Translations under genes and position numbers: made by a program | In this document: one piece after another, positions 20,570 through 30,470 of the stretch | Numbering within the stretch: position 1 is the first letter of the stretch | Layout of the letters: each line of letters opens with the position of its first letter | The notes under the pieces: model-generated | What the model saw: the letters and a program-made list of their open reading frames with translations, nothing else | Database searches by the model: none | What the model was told of the DNA's origin: nothing | Source: Lepidostoma basale | Taxonomy: Eukaryota; Arthropoda; Insecta; Trichoptera; Lepidostomatidae | Direction: 5' to 3' | Assembly: GCA_022606425.2 (NCBI GenBank) | Contig: JAHDVF020001503.1 | Coordinates: forward strand, 372,001 to 436,000 | DNA length: 64,000 nt

Positions 20570-22476
20570 ATAAGTTGCTTCTCGACCACTCTCAACAGCT
20601 CCGAATACGCCGAATCATCTTCCTCCTCTTTTTCAACAACTATTTCTTGCCTCTTCACTTCTTCTATCACTTGTTCACTATCGAAGATGGACTCCCCCAC
20701 GCCCGTGTCACCGTCCGCACTGCTGCTGTTCTCAGTCTCACAACTCTCACTCTCGGTCTCCTCGTATTCTTCTTCGCTCTCGTCCTCTTCGATTTCCTTC
20801 ACCTCGATTATGGTGCTGCAGGCGTCCTCGACCGGCACCACCTCCTGGGAGATGCTCTCCATCTCTTCAGAGCTGATCTCGTCCACCGACTCGGCGGTTT
20901 CGAAACTTTCGCAGCCCAGGTTTTCATTGTTTTCGATTTCTGTTTCCTCTGCGTCAATGAATTCCGCGTGATCTTCGTCATGCGTATTTTTAACCACTCC
21001 GAAATGTTCATTGTCGCCAGAAGTTTCACTTTTTTTGTTCGCTGAATCACTGGTGCTTTGTTCGCTGTCTTCCGTGCTGTCGGGCTCCAGGACCTCTTGG
21101 TTGTCGGCCTTGTCCATGTCGAATTCTTCCCCGTCGCTCAAGTCGTCCAGCGACGCGTAGGACTCTTCCACGACGGATTCCTCGTCCAATACCTCGTCTT
21201 CTACGTTGTCTCCGTCGTCAAAGTTGATGACGCTGTGGAATGTTACGTGCTTCTTACATACTACCCTCCCTTCTTCTAGGACGTTCACTTTCAAAATGTT
21301 TTTCAGTCTTTTGTCTTCCTCCTCTATGGATTCCGGCATCGCTTCTGTTTCGTTTGTTTCCGCTGGGGTTTCGTATTCGCTCGGCGTGGCGCGTCTAGCG
21401 GCGTGCTTCTCGAGCGCGACACAGTCCACCGCTGTCTCCTCTTGGACTGCCACCTTGAGGGCTGTCCCTGGAAGATTTATAGGCTCACGCGACGCGTCGA
21501 AGGGAACAGGTGTATTCTCGGACGTGTGGGAACTCGTCTTTCCGCCCGTGCTGCTCTCCGCGGCGCCCATCGCGTCCCCGCACGGCGACTCTAGTAAACA
21601 AAGTCTATTTCCAGAATGAGTCGCGGATTCGTTCGCCGACTGATTTATACAATCAGATTGCACGCAAATGTTTGCTTCTATTTGCGTATCGGTTACAGCA
21701 TCCCGCTTATCACTGCGGTGTCCAAGCGCGCTCTGATCGTCAGCGGGACTCTCGTCGCCGTGGAGGGTGTCGCATTTCGCGATGATCGGTCCAGACTGGC
21801 CCGCCGAGATCCCGCGCGCCTCGGCTCGTCCCACGGTTTTGGCAGGTGTCCCGACGGCGCGCGGCGGCCCGCACGCACTAGCAGACCTCTGCAGATCAGC
21901 GCCTTCACCCTCGCTCTTGCTTCCGCTGAACGACCAGCTCCTCCTGTCCTTGCTCTTCTTGCATTTGTTCCTCTTCTTCCGCCCGCCCATGATGTTCAAC
22001 AAACCCTTCGAGAAATAAGATTCCTCCTTTTTATACGCCAAACTCTCTTCCGGTAGCAGCAAATTCACCACTTCCTTGCTACGCCTTGAGCTGTGGTCGG
22101 CTTTGGTCAGCCGGTCCGACAGTTGGCACCCATTTCGCGCGTCGACAACGGTTTCGCACGTGTCAGCAACTGCGTCGTCTCCCGTGACGTGGGCCCGACA
22201 CGTGTCACTGTTTATCGGTGCGAAATATTTCACATTCGATTCGTTCGGTCCTCGTGCGATCGCGTTCGTCTCGGCCGATCTACTGATGCTCCTGCCGTGA
22301 TCTTCGAGAGATTTCGTCTTATTTTTAGCGCAGATGGCCACCTGTTCCCCGTAATTCTGTGCAGCTTCTGTCCCCGCGGACTTGTTCACTGCAGCTCGTT
22401 TGCCTTCTCTCTGGTCCTTCTCCTTGGAGTCTTGGGTCCATTTCGAAGCCACCTTCTTCCGGAGATAGTTAAACAT
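20570..22476 (-). CDS. Large acidic, probably disordered protein; first coding exon (unrecognised)
   Basis: A 635-codon open frame starts at MFNYLRKKVASKWTQDSKEK, with an in-frame TAG about 35 bases upstream, so this ATG is a credible start. The first half is basic and Ser/Lys-rich, with MGGRKKRNKCKKSKDRRSW at about residues 163-182. From about residue 385 it becomes extremely acidic, with Glu/Asp runs such as EEDESEEEYEETESESCETE. A conserved-looking island KNILKVNVLEEGRVVCKKHV lies at about 390-410. Codons are GC-rich and unbroken, unlike the decayed repeats around it. The frame ends two bases into a codon at TAT|GTAAGTA (donor GT at 20569-20568). The TAA just after is therefore probably intronic and the gene continues below position 1. 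I do not recognise the family. An intronless gene ending VVEKQLM is the alternative. Confidence 0.8.
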
Positions 22477-22640
22477 GACTGGACCGAGCTGGAGAGTTGT
22501 CTGTCGGGTCTATTTCGGGACAGACACTTGTGGAGTTAAGCGCGAGGTATATTTATCCAGCCGGAATTCAAGTGTATTCTTGCAGCATCTCGAGACAACA
22601 AATCTCTCCAGAGAAAACCAGACAAGAAGGACTATTCTGC

Positions 22641-22647
22641 TTATATA
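22641..22647 (-). promoter_or_regulatory. Possible TATA box for the 20570-22476 gene
   Basis: The - strand reads CGATATATAAGCAG about 165 bases upstream of the ATG, with an uninterrupted leader between. Spacing would put a start site near 22612. This is motif only, with no initiator support. Confidence 0.4.
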
Positions 22648-22689
22648 TCGCTTTTAAATCACAAAAAAACTTGTGCTTAATATTTATCA

Positions 22690-23585
22690 TGTCATTCCCG
22701 TAGAATTTAATACAACTAGTATAAAACAGACGTTTTTATTCGTATTAATTATTTAACGAAGCATGGAACTGGCAAAAGAACGATGAAAGTAGAATAAATG
22801 CAGTAGAAATGAGATCTCTTAGACGAATGTGTGGATACTCTGTGTATGATAGAGTGTCGAATGAAAATATAAGAAGTGAATGCGGTGCGAATGATGGTGT
22901 CATGAACAAAATAATGAAAGGATCATTAAGATGGTTTGGACACATGGAAAGAATGAATGAAGAAAGAATAGTAAAAAAATTATATGTTAATGATGTAAAT
23001 GAAACCAGAAATAGAATCGGAAGACCGAGGAAAACGTGGCACGATCAAATATTGAATGTCGGCCATGTGAGGAGTCAGAGAAATCGACGCGCGTGTATGA
23101 CACGATGTATGCATGTTGAGTAAGCGAATTGAGAAATAGGTCAGGAAAGAAAAGTGTGGCAGTCCATTCTTTCTGCCTACCCCTTCGGGGAGACGGCGTG
23201 ATGGTTAGTTAGTTAGTTAGTTAATTATTAAATATGGAGTTTTATATTATGGAATATGCTCTTGCCCCTTAATTCCAGTTAACAATGTATGAAGCCACTC
23301 CAATCACCTTATTCTGCTCCATTAGCTCGGGTATATAAACAGTTTGATTCTCGCTACATTTGATAGTGCCTTAGCAAGGACAGACGTGTCATTCCCATAG
23401 AATATAATAAAACTAATATAAAACAGACGTTTTCATTCGTATTAATTATTTAATATGGTGTTTTACATTATTATTTATTGTTTCTTGAATGATGTAAAAC
23501 TCCATATTAAATAATTAATATGAATCTAGAAGTTTTATTATATTTTATGAGAATTACATGTTTCAATCAATAAACTATTAATAAA
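22690..23585. mobile_element. FB2 foldback element(s), interrupted by LINE-A1
   Basis: TGTCATTCCC, AACAGACGTTTT and TTCGTATTAATTATTTAA recur at 22.69-22.75, 23.39-23.45, 24.1 and 28.8 kb. At about 23433-23525 the arms TATTAATTATTTAATATGG and CCATATTAAATAATTAATA form a foldback around a short loop. No coding sequence is seen. Confidence 0.75.
22756..23219 (+). mobile_element. LINE-A1 insertion in FB2
   Basis: It is 5'-truncated at GAAGCATGGAACTGG. A nearly open frame (22809-23123) encodes MRSLRRMCGYSVYDRVSNEN, SLRWFGHMERMNEERIVKKL and GRPRKTWHDQ. The hairpin is CCCC-TTCG-GGG with a four-unit TTAG tail. It is flanked by TTAATTATT-like FB2 sequence on both sides. Confidence 0.87.
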
Positions 23586-24059
23586 CTACTATATATTCAA
23601 TCCCCTCTCCTAAATGTAGTTCCGATATATAATTAGATTCAAAGAACTCTTGATTCTGCACTCTATTTATTTCACATTTCAGACGCAGAATTTAAGAATA
23701 CTATTGAGTCTACGCACACAGGATGGCGATTTTATTTTATATATAATACTTAGAATCATTAGTCACCTTGAAATATGTATAAGTCATTTGTAAACAATTT
23801 GTAAAAATATGTTTTTCTTAGAAACACTTTATTTCGTCCTACCTCAAATAACTTATTTTTGATTTATATAATATCATTTGGTATCCCCTAACTATGTAAC
23901 CATTGTCATAGCATTTCTTAACGAGTTCCAAGAAGCACTTTCCAATATTTCTGGACCAACCCAAATAATTAATTGTTAAAAATGTATAAAGTCACATCAA
24001 TTTTGGTTAATTACCATATTGTGCTCCATTTACAAGTATATATAAACTGCAACGAGTTG
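23586..24059. other. AT-rich spacer
   Basis: No gene or repeat-family match is seen. The right edge (about 24035-24060) resembles the sequence before the FB2 copy at about 23.33 kb (GCTCCATT, TATATAAAC), so it may be an FB2 flank. Confidence 0.45.
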
Positions 24060-24310
24060 AAGTTTCGTCACGTTTGATAATGCCTTAGAAGGGCGAAAGA
24101 TGTCATTCCCATAAAATATAATAAAACTTCTAAAAAACTGACGTTTTCATTCGTATTAATTATTTTAGATCGTTGTTCAAGAAAAAATATATATTTATTT
24201 ATAATAAACTAAAACACAAATATTTAAATTAATACGAATATTTATTATATTTTAAGGGAATGACATGTTTCGCCCTTCTAAGGCATTATCAAATGTCACA
24301 TTTGGTTTCC
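24060..24310. mobile_element. FB2 foldback element with long terminal inverted repeats
   Basis: The left arm (from TTTGATAATGCCTTAGAAGG at 24080) and right arm (CCTTCTAAGGCATTATCAAA, ending at about 24295) are reverse complements over about 65-80 bp with small indels. They contain GAATGACATGTTTCGCCC-type sequence. The short centre is AT-rich and no transposase is encoded. Confidence 0.85.
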
Positions 24311-24475
24311 AACCGGTCGACTTTGAACAAATGTGGATGCCCACTTCATATATAGTAATAAAGAATTTTTGCATAAATTTTTGTTTTATTTACATTATTA
24401 TAAATGAACATCTACCAAGAAATTTCAAATTAAAAAAATATTTTTATGTAGAGTTAATAAACTGATTTGTTTCCA

Positions 24476-24620
24476 TTCAATATGAGCCACGCGAGGAGTC
24501 CGAGGAATCGATGTGCGTGCAAGACACGATGTATGCATGTTCGGAAAATGAGAGATGTATGTCAGGAAATAGCAGTACCTACGGCGGTTAGTTCTTTATG
24601 TCTACCCCTTCGTGTGATTA
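24476..24620 (+). mobile_element. LINE-A 3' end, decayed
   Basis: It retains SHARSPRNRCACKTRCMHVR and a remnant hairpin (CCCCTTCGTGTG). It runs directly into the 36-bp minisatellite, whose unit repeats its terminal sequence. Confidence 0.7.
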
Positions 24621-25072
24621 TTGAGCTAGTTAGTTTTCATGGTGGCGTGTTGGTGTGTTAGCTAGTTAGTTTTTATGGTGGCGTGGTGGTAAGTAGGCTA
24701 GTTAGTTTTTATGGTGGCGTGTTGGTTAGTAAGCTAGTTAGATTTCGTGGTGGCGTGATGGTGAGATAGCTAGTTAGTTTTCATGGTGGCGTGTAGGTGA
24801 ATTAGCTACATAGTTTTCATGGTGGCGTGATGGTGTGTTAGCTAGTTAGTTTTCATAGTAGCGTGATGGTGAGTTAGCTAGTTAGTTTTCATGGTGGCGT
24901 GATGGTGAGTTAGCTAGTTAGTTTTTATGGTGGCGTGGTGGTTAGTAAGCTAGTTAGATTTCGTGGTGGCGTGATGGTGAGATAGCTAGTTAGTTTTCAT
25001 GGTGGCGTGTTGGTTAGTAAGCTAGTTAGTTTTCACGGTGGCGTGTTGGTTATTAAGCTAGTTAGTTTTCAA
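24621..25072 (+). repeat. 36-bp minisatellite built from the LINE-A terminus, about 12 units
   Basis: The unit is GCTAGTTAGTTTTCATGG followed by TGGCGTGATGGTGAGTTA. The parts GGCGTGATGG and GTTAGCTAGTTAG correspond to the LINE-A stop region and TTAG tail. Units vary at a few positions (CATGG/TATGG, GATGG/GTTGG/GGTGG). The array starts exactly at a decayed LINE-A 3' end. Confidence 0.9.
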
Positions 25073-25305
25073 ATCGAATAGGGGCGAGATGCTTCCATTT
25101 ATATTTCAAAACTCCGTTTTAATTCTTCCATTGAGAGTAATTTATGATTGGAGTTTGGCGCAAGACTCCATAACAGACGAGCTGTAAACAATGTTTCGAG
25201 GATTATGTAAACATCGAAAAGATAATCAAATTAATACGCTTACGTAATTTATTTTAAATATTGATAAAAGCGTTCGTTTTTAGAAGTCTTATAACTAAAA
25301 ATAAC

Positions 25306-25500
25306 TAGCTAAATAAACATTACGTTGTCTCCCCGAAGGGGTAGGCAGAAATAATGGACTGCCACACTTTTCTTTCCTGACATACTTCTAAATTCGCTTA
25401 CTAAAATCCATACAAAGTATCATGCACGCACGTCGACTTTTCCGACTCCTCACGTGGCCGACATTCAATATTTGATTTATTAGATCGCTGTGTTTTCCTT
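25306..25500 (-). mobile_element. LINE-A1 3'-end fragment
   Basis: It carries antisense hairpin CCCC-TTCG-GGG and coding end through HVRSRKSRRACM. It stops at 25500, where a sense LINE-A3 begins. The tail is reduced to CTAAATAAACAT. Confidence 0.75.
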
Positions 25501-26165
25501 AGAAATTGGAGCAAGTAACCGAATTTACGTATCTGGGAAGCATGTTTACAAGAGACGGAAAAATGGAGAAAGAAATCGAAAGAAGGGTTGGTGCTGGGAA
25601 TAAAATAAATGGCGCACTCAAAGTCATTACTGCAAATAGAAATATATCCGTAGAAGCAAAGATGGCAGTACACAATGGAGTTCTAGTGCCAAACCTCATG
25701 TATGAAAGTGAAGCTTGGAGCTGGCAAAAGAAGGATGAAAGCAGGATTAACACCGTAGAAATGAGATCACTAAGAAGAATGTGCGGGAAAACGTTGTATG
25801 ATAGAATACCGAACAATGAAATAAGAAAGAAATGTAAGGCAAATGACTGCATCATGAATAAAATTAAAAAAGGATCCCTGAGATGGTTCGGATATATGGA
25901 ACGAATGGATGAGAGTAGAATGGTTGAAAAGTTGTACACAAGCAGCGTGAGTGGGAAAAGAAGCCGAGGACGACCGAGGAAAACATGGCATGACCAAATT
26001 AATCAATTACGAAAAGGCGATCACATTCGAAGTCGGAATAATCTACGATGTAGAGGATGTACGAATGTAGAGGAAGCCCGAGAGGTATGCCAGGACAGAG
26101 CATTGTGGCGATCCATCCTCTCTGCCTACCCCTCCGGGGAAATGGCGTTAGTTAGTTAGTTAGTT
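25501..26165 (+). mobile_element. LINE-A3 copy with the most intact C-terminal ORF
   Basis: A 217-codon open frame (25506-26159) reads LEQVTEFTYLGSMFTRDGKM, ERRVGAGNKINGALKVITAN, MAVHNGVLVPNLMYESEAW, SLRRMCGKTLYDRIPNNEIR, SLRWFGYMERMDESRM, SVSGKRSRGRPRKTWHDQIN and EVCQDRALWRSILSAYPSGE. Deletion of the usual TGATGG lets the frame run into the tail (ALVS, then TAG). The hairpin is CCCC-TCCG-GGG. RT motifs lie upstream of the truncation. Confidence 0.88.
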
Positions 26166-26475
26166 AGCTATGTTTTCCTCAGTTTCCTATTTCTAGTTCC
26201 ATTTACATCGTTAAAATAAAATTCCTTTAACCATTCTTTCTTCATTCATTCTTTCCACGTGTCCAAACCGTCTTAATGTTCTTTTTATTATTTTATTAAT
26301 AACACTTTCATTCGCACCGCATTCACTTCTTATAATTTCATTCGACACAACCGTACACAGATTTTACACCCATTTTTCTAAGACATCTCGTTTCTGCTGC
26401 ATTTATTGAACTTTCATCCTTCTTTTGACAGTTCCATGCTCGCTTTAACACATAAGGGTCGGTTAAAAAAATCAC
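26166..26475 (-). mobile_element. LINE-A1 internal fragment
   Basis: The antisense sequence covers NGTRNRK-like, RWFGHMERMNEERMV, SECGANESV and QKKDESSINAAE blocks with many frame breaks. It lacks the 3' terminus. Confidence 0.75.
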
Positions 26476-26549
26476 AAGAACACCATTATGGTGGCAGTTT
26501 TTTACTCTTTTATTTTGAGCTGCCAAAAAAAAAAAATCAATTCTGTTTG

Positions 26550-26600
26550 TTATGGAACCCTGAAGAAGCTCCGGAGCGAAACCGGTTTCAATTTTTATTT
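26550..26600 (+). ncRNA. Hammerhead-ribozyme-like core (weak candidate)
   Basis: CTGAAGA at 26560-26566 matches the hammerhead CUGANGA core. A short stem (GCT, loop CCGG, AGC) and GAAA at 26578-26581 follow, then CCGGTTTC, which can pair back on GAAACCGG. Stem I pairing looks poor, so activity is doubtful. Penelope-like and related retroelements often carry such cores. Confidence 0.3.
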
Positions 26601-26659
26601 ATTTATTGTATTTTTATCAGGCAGCTGCAATCTCTGACGCTCTAAAATCCACATTATGG

Positions 26660-26838
26660 AAAAACAAAGACATGGCCATTAAGCATGCGTAAGACCAATA
26701 ATAACATGTGGCGTCGAAGCAAGGGCAGACACAGTAAGGACCAAACAAGTTTTGAAGACTTCCGAAATGAAGACACTGAGGACGATAGCAGGCAAGACAC
26801 TGAGAGATCGTGTGAGGAACACCAGAATACGAGAGATA
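26660..26838 (+). mobile_element. LINE-E subtype, left half, split by a TIR element
   Basis: It encodes KACVRPIITCGVEARADTVR and MKTLRTIAGKTLRDRVRNTR-like RTE sequence. The copy stops at GAGAGATA and resumes at 28604 with TATGTGAGGTTGAGGA. The uninterrupted form is present at 13.4 kb. Confidence 0.85.
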
Positions 26839-26872
26839 TGGGTGGGTCAGAATATTAATGGATCAAGTCCAA

Positions 26873-27363
26873 CTAACTAAAAAACTAACTAACTAACCAT
26901 CACGCCGTCTCCCCGAAGGGGTAGGCAGAAATAATGGACTGCCACACTTTTCTTTCCTGACATTTTTCTCAATTCGCTTCCTCAACATTTATACATCGTG
27001 TCATGCACGCGTGTCGATTTCTCTGACTCCTCACATGGCCGACATTCAATATTTGATTTATTTGATCGTGCCACGTTTTCCTCGGTCTTCGAATTCTATT
27101 TCTGGTTTCATTTACATCATTAACATATAATTTTTTAACTATTCTTTCTTCATTCATTCTTTCCATGTGTCCAAACCATCTTAATGATCCTTTCATTATT
27201 TTGTTCATGACACCATCATTCGCACCGCATTCACTTCTTATATTTTCATTCGACACTCTATCATACACAGAGTATCCACATATTCGTCTAAGAGATCTCA
27301 TTTCTACTGCATTTGTTCTAATTTCATTCTTCTTTTGTCAGTTCCATGCTTCGCTATAATTCT
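26873..27363 (-). mobile_element. LINE-A1 insertion in the TIR element
   Basis: A CTAACTAACTAACTAACC tail and hairpin CCCC-TTCG-GGG lead into a 110-codon - strand frame (26969-27301) with SLRRICGYSVYDRVSNENIR, SLRWFGHMERMNEERIV and RPRKTWHDQINQILNVGH. AGTCCAA is duplicated at 26866-26872 and 27364-27370. Confidence 0.87.
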
Positions 27364-27370
27364 AGTCCAA

Positions 27371-27785
27371 ATTTTATTTAATATATTTGGAGTTTAATGT
27401 TTCTACAGGTAGATAAAACAGATTTTTATGTTGTGTGTTAATAACAAAATAGTACCCTTTCAATTTTCTCCATAAATGACAATACAACTGTTGATTAGAG
27501 ATCAAAATTTGAAACCTTTCAGAATATTAGTGAATCATGGTCAATTTAACAGCTCGTTCATCATCAGAGGTATATTATTTTAATATTTGATTTCTAAAAA
27601 TGAGTTCAGGTGAAGGCTTTACTTCGTCCAGTGCATGAGACTCTACAAATTAGTGTCGGGCGTTTATACAGGTGTTTGAAGAAAACAAGTCTAAATTCAG
27701 TGACAAATGAAACCCGGGAAGTCAGAACCAAGTGACCATGACCAAAGTGAGGAAGGTTTCGAAAACGATGAGGTTATTAACGATT
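27371..27785. other. Interior of the TIR element
   Basis: AT-rich sequence. Short open segments such as MSSGEGFTSSSA do not combine into a recognisable protein. I find no transposase motif. Confidence 0.45.
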
Positions 27786-27800
27786 AATGTTGTATTTTAA

Positions 27801-28294
27801 CAACAACAACAACAAACCATCACACCGTTTCCCCGCAGGGGTAGGCAGAGAGAATGGACCGCCACACTACTCTATCCTGGCACACCTCTCTAGATTCCTT
27901 CACATTCGTACATCGAGTCATACACGCACGTCGATTCTTCTGGCTTCTGACATGACCAACTTTTAATATTTGATTAATTTGGTCATGCCATGTTTTCCTC
28001 GATCTACCTCGACTCCTTACTCCATTTAAATTGTTAACGTATACTTTTTTAACCATTCTTTCTTCACCCATGCGCTCCATATGTCCGAACCAACGCAGCG
28101 AACCTTTCATAATTTTGTTCATAATACCTTCTTTCGCTCTACATTCCTTCCTAATATCAGCATTTGAGATTCTGTCGTACATCGTTCTACCACACATACG
28201 GCTTAGGGACCTCATCTCTACTGCATTTATTCTGCTCTCATCCTTCTTCTGCCAGTTCCATGCTTCGCTTCCATACATAAGGGTTGGAACCAGA
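27801..28294 (-). mobile_element. LINE-A2 insertion, intact C-terminal ORF
   Basis: A CAACAACAACAACAAACC tail (TTG type) and hairpin CCCC-TGCG-GGG are followed by a 152-codon - strand frame (27820-28278) from YGSEAWNWQKKDESRINAVE to SAYPCGETV. The 15-bp flanks AATGTTGTATTTTAA (27786-27800) and 28295-28309 match except at one base. This is a clean, young 5'-truncated copy. Confidence 0.9.
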
Positions 28295-28603
28295 AATGTT
28301 GTGTTTTAATGTTGCTATATTTTGATTTTTTTTAAATTTGTTTCATTTGTGTAAGGAAAAATTTCAGGATAATATTAAATCATGTTCATTTTATTTCCTT
28401 TTATTTGTACTTTAAATATTAATAAAGCCTTTGTGTGTCGTATTTTTTGTCTATTTATTAAAATTGATTCATGCACTATCATGTACAATGAAGCGTTTGG
28501 AGTGAAAACATATCTGGATTTTACAAAAGTCTTTCAACTTTAGGTCTAATTATCTCAGAATCAGGATCGATGGACTTGATCCATTAATATTCTGAATCAC
28601 CCA

Positions 28604-28783
28604 TATGTGAGGTTGAGGATATTATAAGATGGAGCAGACAGCAAAAAAGGGACTGGTACGGTCATGTCCAAAGAATGGACACCACCAGACTCCCCTATAT
28701 TGCATTGCATAATCAGCCTCATGGGACTCGTCCTCGTGGAAGACCTCCTAAAAGATGGAAGGACAGCTCGGAGTCTCTATCTT
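28604..28783 (+). mobile_element. LINE-E subtype, right half
   Basis: It continues VRLRILDGADSKKGTGTVMS-type C-terminal sequence in broken frame to LLKDGRTARS. The GAA tail is missing. Confidence 0.75.
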
Positions 28784-28888
28784 GATTGATGATGTAAAAC
28801 TCCATATTAAATAATTAATACAAATGGAAATGTCTGTTTCATACTAGTTTTATTACATGGATAATGTATTGTTTTGACCAAACACTTA
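28784..28888. mobile_element. FB2 foldback fragment
   Basis: GATGTAAAACTCCATATTAA, ATAATTAATACAAATGG and TTTCATACTAGTTTTATTA match the FB2 right arm at 23.5 kb. Confidence 0.7.
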
Positions 28889-28900
28889 TGATATTTCAAC

Positions 28901-29405
28901 TAACTAACTTACCATCACGCCGTCTCCCCGGAGGGGTAGGCAGAAAGAATGGAACGCCACACTGTTCTGTCCTGACATACGTCTCTCGCTTCCTCTACAT
29001 TCATACTTCTTGTCATGCACGCACGTCGATTTTTCCGACTCCTCACGTGACCGACATTCAATATTTGATTGATTTAATCGTGCCACGTTTTCCTCGGCCT
29101 TCCTCTATTTCTAGCTCCGTTCACGCCGTTTACATTACCATTCTGTCTTCACTCATTCTTTCCATGTGTTCAAACCATCTTAATGACCCTTTCCTTATTT
29201 TGTTCATAACACTTTCATTCGCACCACATTCACTTCTTATACTTGCATTTGTCACTCTATCATATACAGATTTGCCACACATTCGTCTTAGAGATCTCAT
29301 TTCTACTGCATTTATTCTACTTTCATCCTTCTTTTGCCAGTTCCATGCTTCGCTTCCATACATAAGGGTCGGCACAAGAACACCATTGTGTACTGCCATC
29401 TTAGC
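28901..29405 (-). mobile_element. LINE-A1 insertion with 12-bp target duplication
   Basis: The CTAACTAACTTACC tail and hairpin CCCC-TCCG-GGG lead into the coding end. A frame at 29130-29399 reads MAVHNGVLVPTLMYGSEAW through SLRWFEHMERMSEDRM. TGATATTTCAAC flanks both sides (28889-28900, 29406-29417). The copy starts 5' at the AAGATGGCAGT codons, a truncation point shared with 6.44 kb. Confidence 0.9.
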
Positions 29406-29535
29406 TGATATTTCAACATTAACATATTTTTAAATAAAAACACTGCTATAGAATATCACCTAGATTATATCTCTTTAAATATAACCGCGACAGCTGTTTC
29501 GCTAACCGATGCTGGAATTGTCATTGCAAAAACTC

Positions 29536-30172
29536 AACTGTGATATGCTGTATAAACGTGAAGGCTAGAGAAGCGTGTCAGGATGGAAGAGTGTGGTGGT
29601 CCATTGTCTCTGCCTATTGTCTTAGAATCGACAGTGCAAGACACATTGTAAGAATGTGAAGGCTAGAGAAGCGTATCAGGATGGAAGAGTGTGGTGGTCC
29701 ATCGTCTCTGCCTATTGTGTTAGAAGCGACAGTGCAAGACACGTTGTAAGAATGTGAATGCTAGAGAAGCGTACCAGGATGGAAGAGTGTGGTGGTCCAT
29801 CGTCTCTGCCTATTGTGTTAGAAGCGACAGTGCAAGACACGTTGTAAGAATGTGAAGGCTAGAGAAGCGTATCAGGATGGAAGAGTGTGGCGGTCCATCG
29901 TCTCTGCCTTGTGTTAGAAGCGACAGTGCACTAAACGCTGTATGAATGTGAAGGCTAGAGCAGCGTGTAAGGATGGAAGAGTGTGGCGGTCTATCGTCTC
30001 TGCCTATTGTGTTAGAATCAACAGTGTAAGATAAGCTGTATGAATGTGAAGGCTAGAGAAGCGTGACAGGATGGAAGAGTGTGGCGGTTCATCGTCTCTG
30101 CCTATTGTGTTAGAATCGACAGTGCAAGATACGCTGAATGAATGTGAAGGCTAGAGAAGTGTGTCATCTCCT
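29536..30172 (+). repeat. Sat1 satellite array, about 6 monomers
   Basis: It shows the same monomer with GACAGTGCAAGACACGTTGT variants, showing local homogenisation distinct from the 10.7-kb array. Confidence 0.9.
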
Positions 30173-30354
30173 ACAGATGCGTGTGAAATGGGTGGAGAAT
30201 GTTACAGGGTGTACTAAATACACAATACGTCATTATCTCTAAAACGAGAGTAAAAAATAAAACGGATGTAGAAAATACAGTCGGTAGTTAAAATATTAGA
30301 ACCACTTTAACAATGGACAGTTAGCAAAATACATTGAAAATAGTTTGAATGGGA
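30173..30354. other. Spacer
   Basis: AT-rich. Nothing is recognised. Confidence 0.45.
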
Positions 30355-30470
30355 TTATTTAAACCACGGATTCTCAACGGGGGCGATACCGCCCCCCAGT
30401 TGGGGCTGGAGTTTTACATGGTGGTAACAGGTCCAGAGTTAAATGGGGGCGTTGAGCCAGTCAAGGGGGT
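30355..30470. mobile_element. Possible hAT-type element terminus
   Basis: GATTCTCAACGGGGGCGATA, then CCGCCCCCCAGTTGGGG and later ATGGGGGCGTTGAG, resemble the TTCTCAA plus G/C-run ends common in insect hAT-like elements. The other terminus and a transposase are not visible. Confidence 0.4.

Larger units (their letters stand above)
26839..28603. mobile_element. TA-flanked DNA element with 32-bp terminal inverted repeats
   Basis: The left end (26839-26870: TGGGTGGGTCAG, then AATATTAATGGATCAAGTCC) and the reverse complement of the right end (28572-28603) agree at 30 of 32 positions. TA flanks both sides and only one TA is present in the empty LINE-E site at 13.4 kb. Two LINE copies are nested inside. 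Without them the element is about 0.75 kb and AT-rich, with no recognisable transposase. It is probably a non-autonomous Tc1/mariner-type element; a 4-bp ATAT duplication is an alternative reading. Confidence 0.85.

Noticed and set aside
20557..22539. Many + strand frames opposite the acidic exon
   Set aside because: They are antisense shadows of the high-GC, Glu/Asp/Ser-rich - strand frame, and none has an independent signal.
24621..25072. Telomeric array because of repeated TTAG
   Set aside because: The unit is 36 bp and derived from the LINE-A end; the TTAG is the LINE tail. Only 51633-51657 is TTAGG-type.
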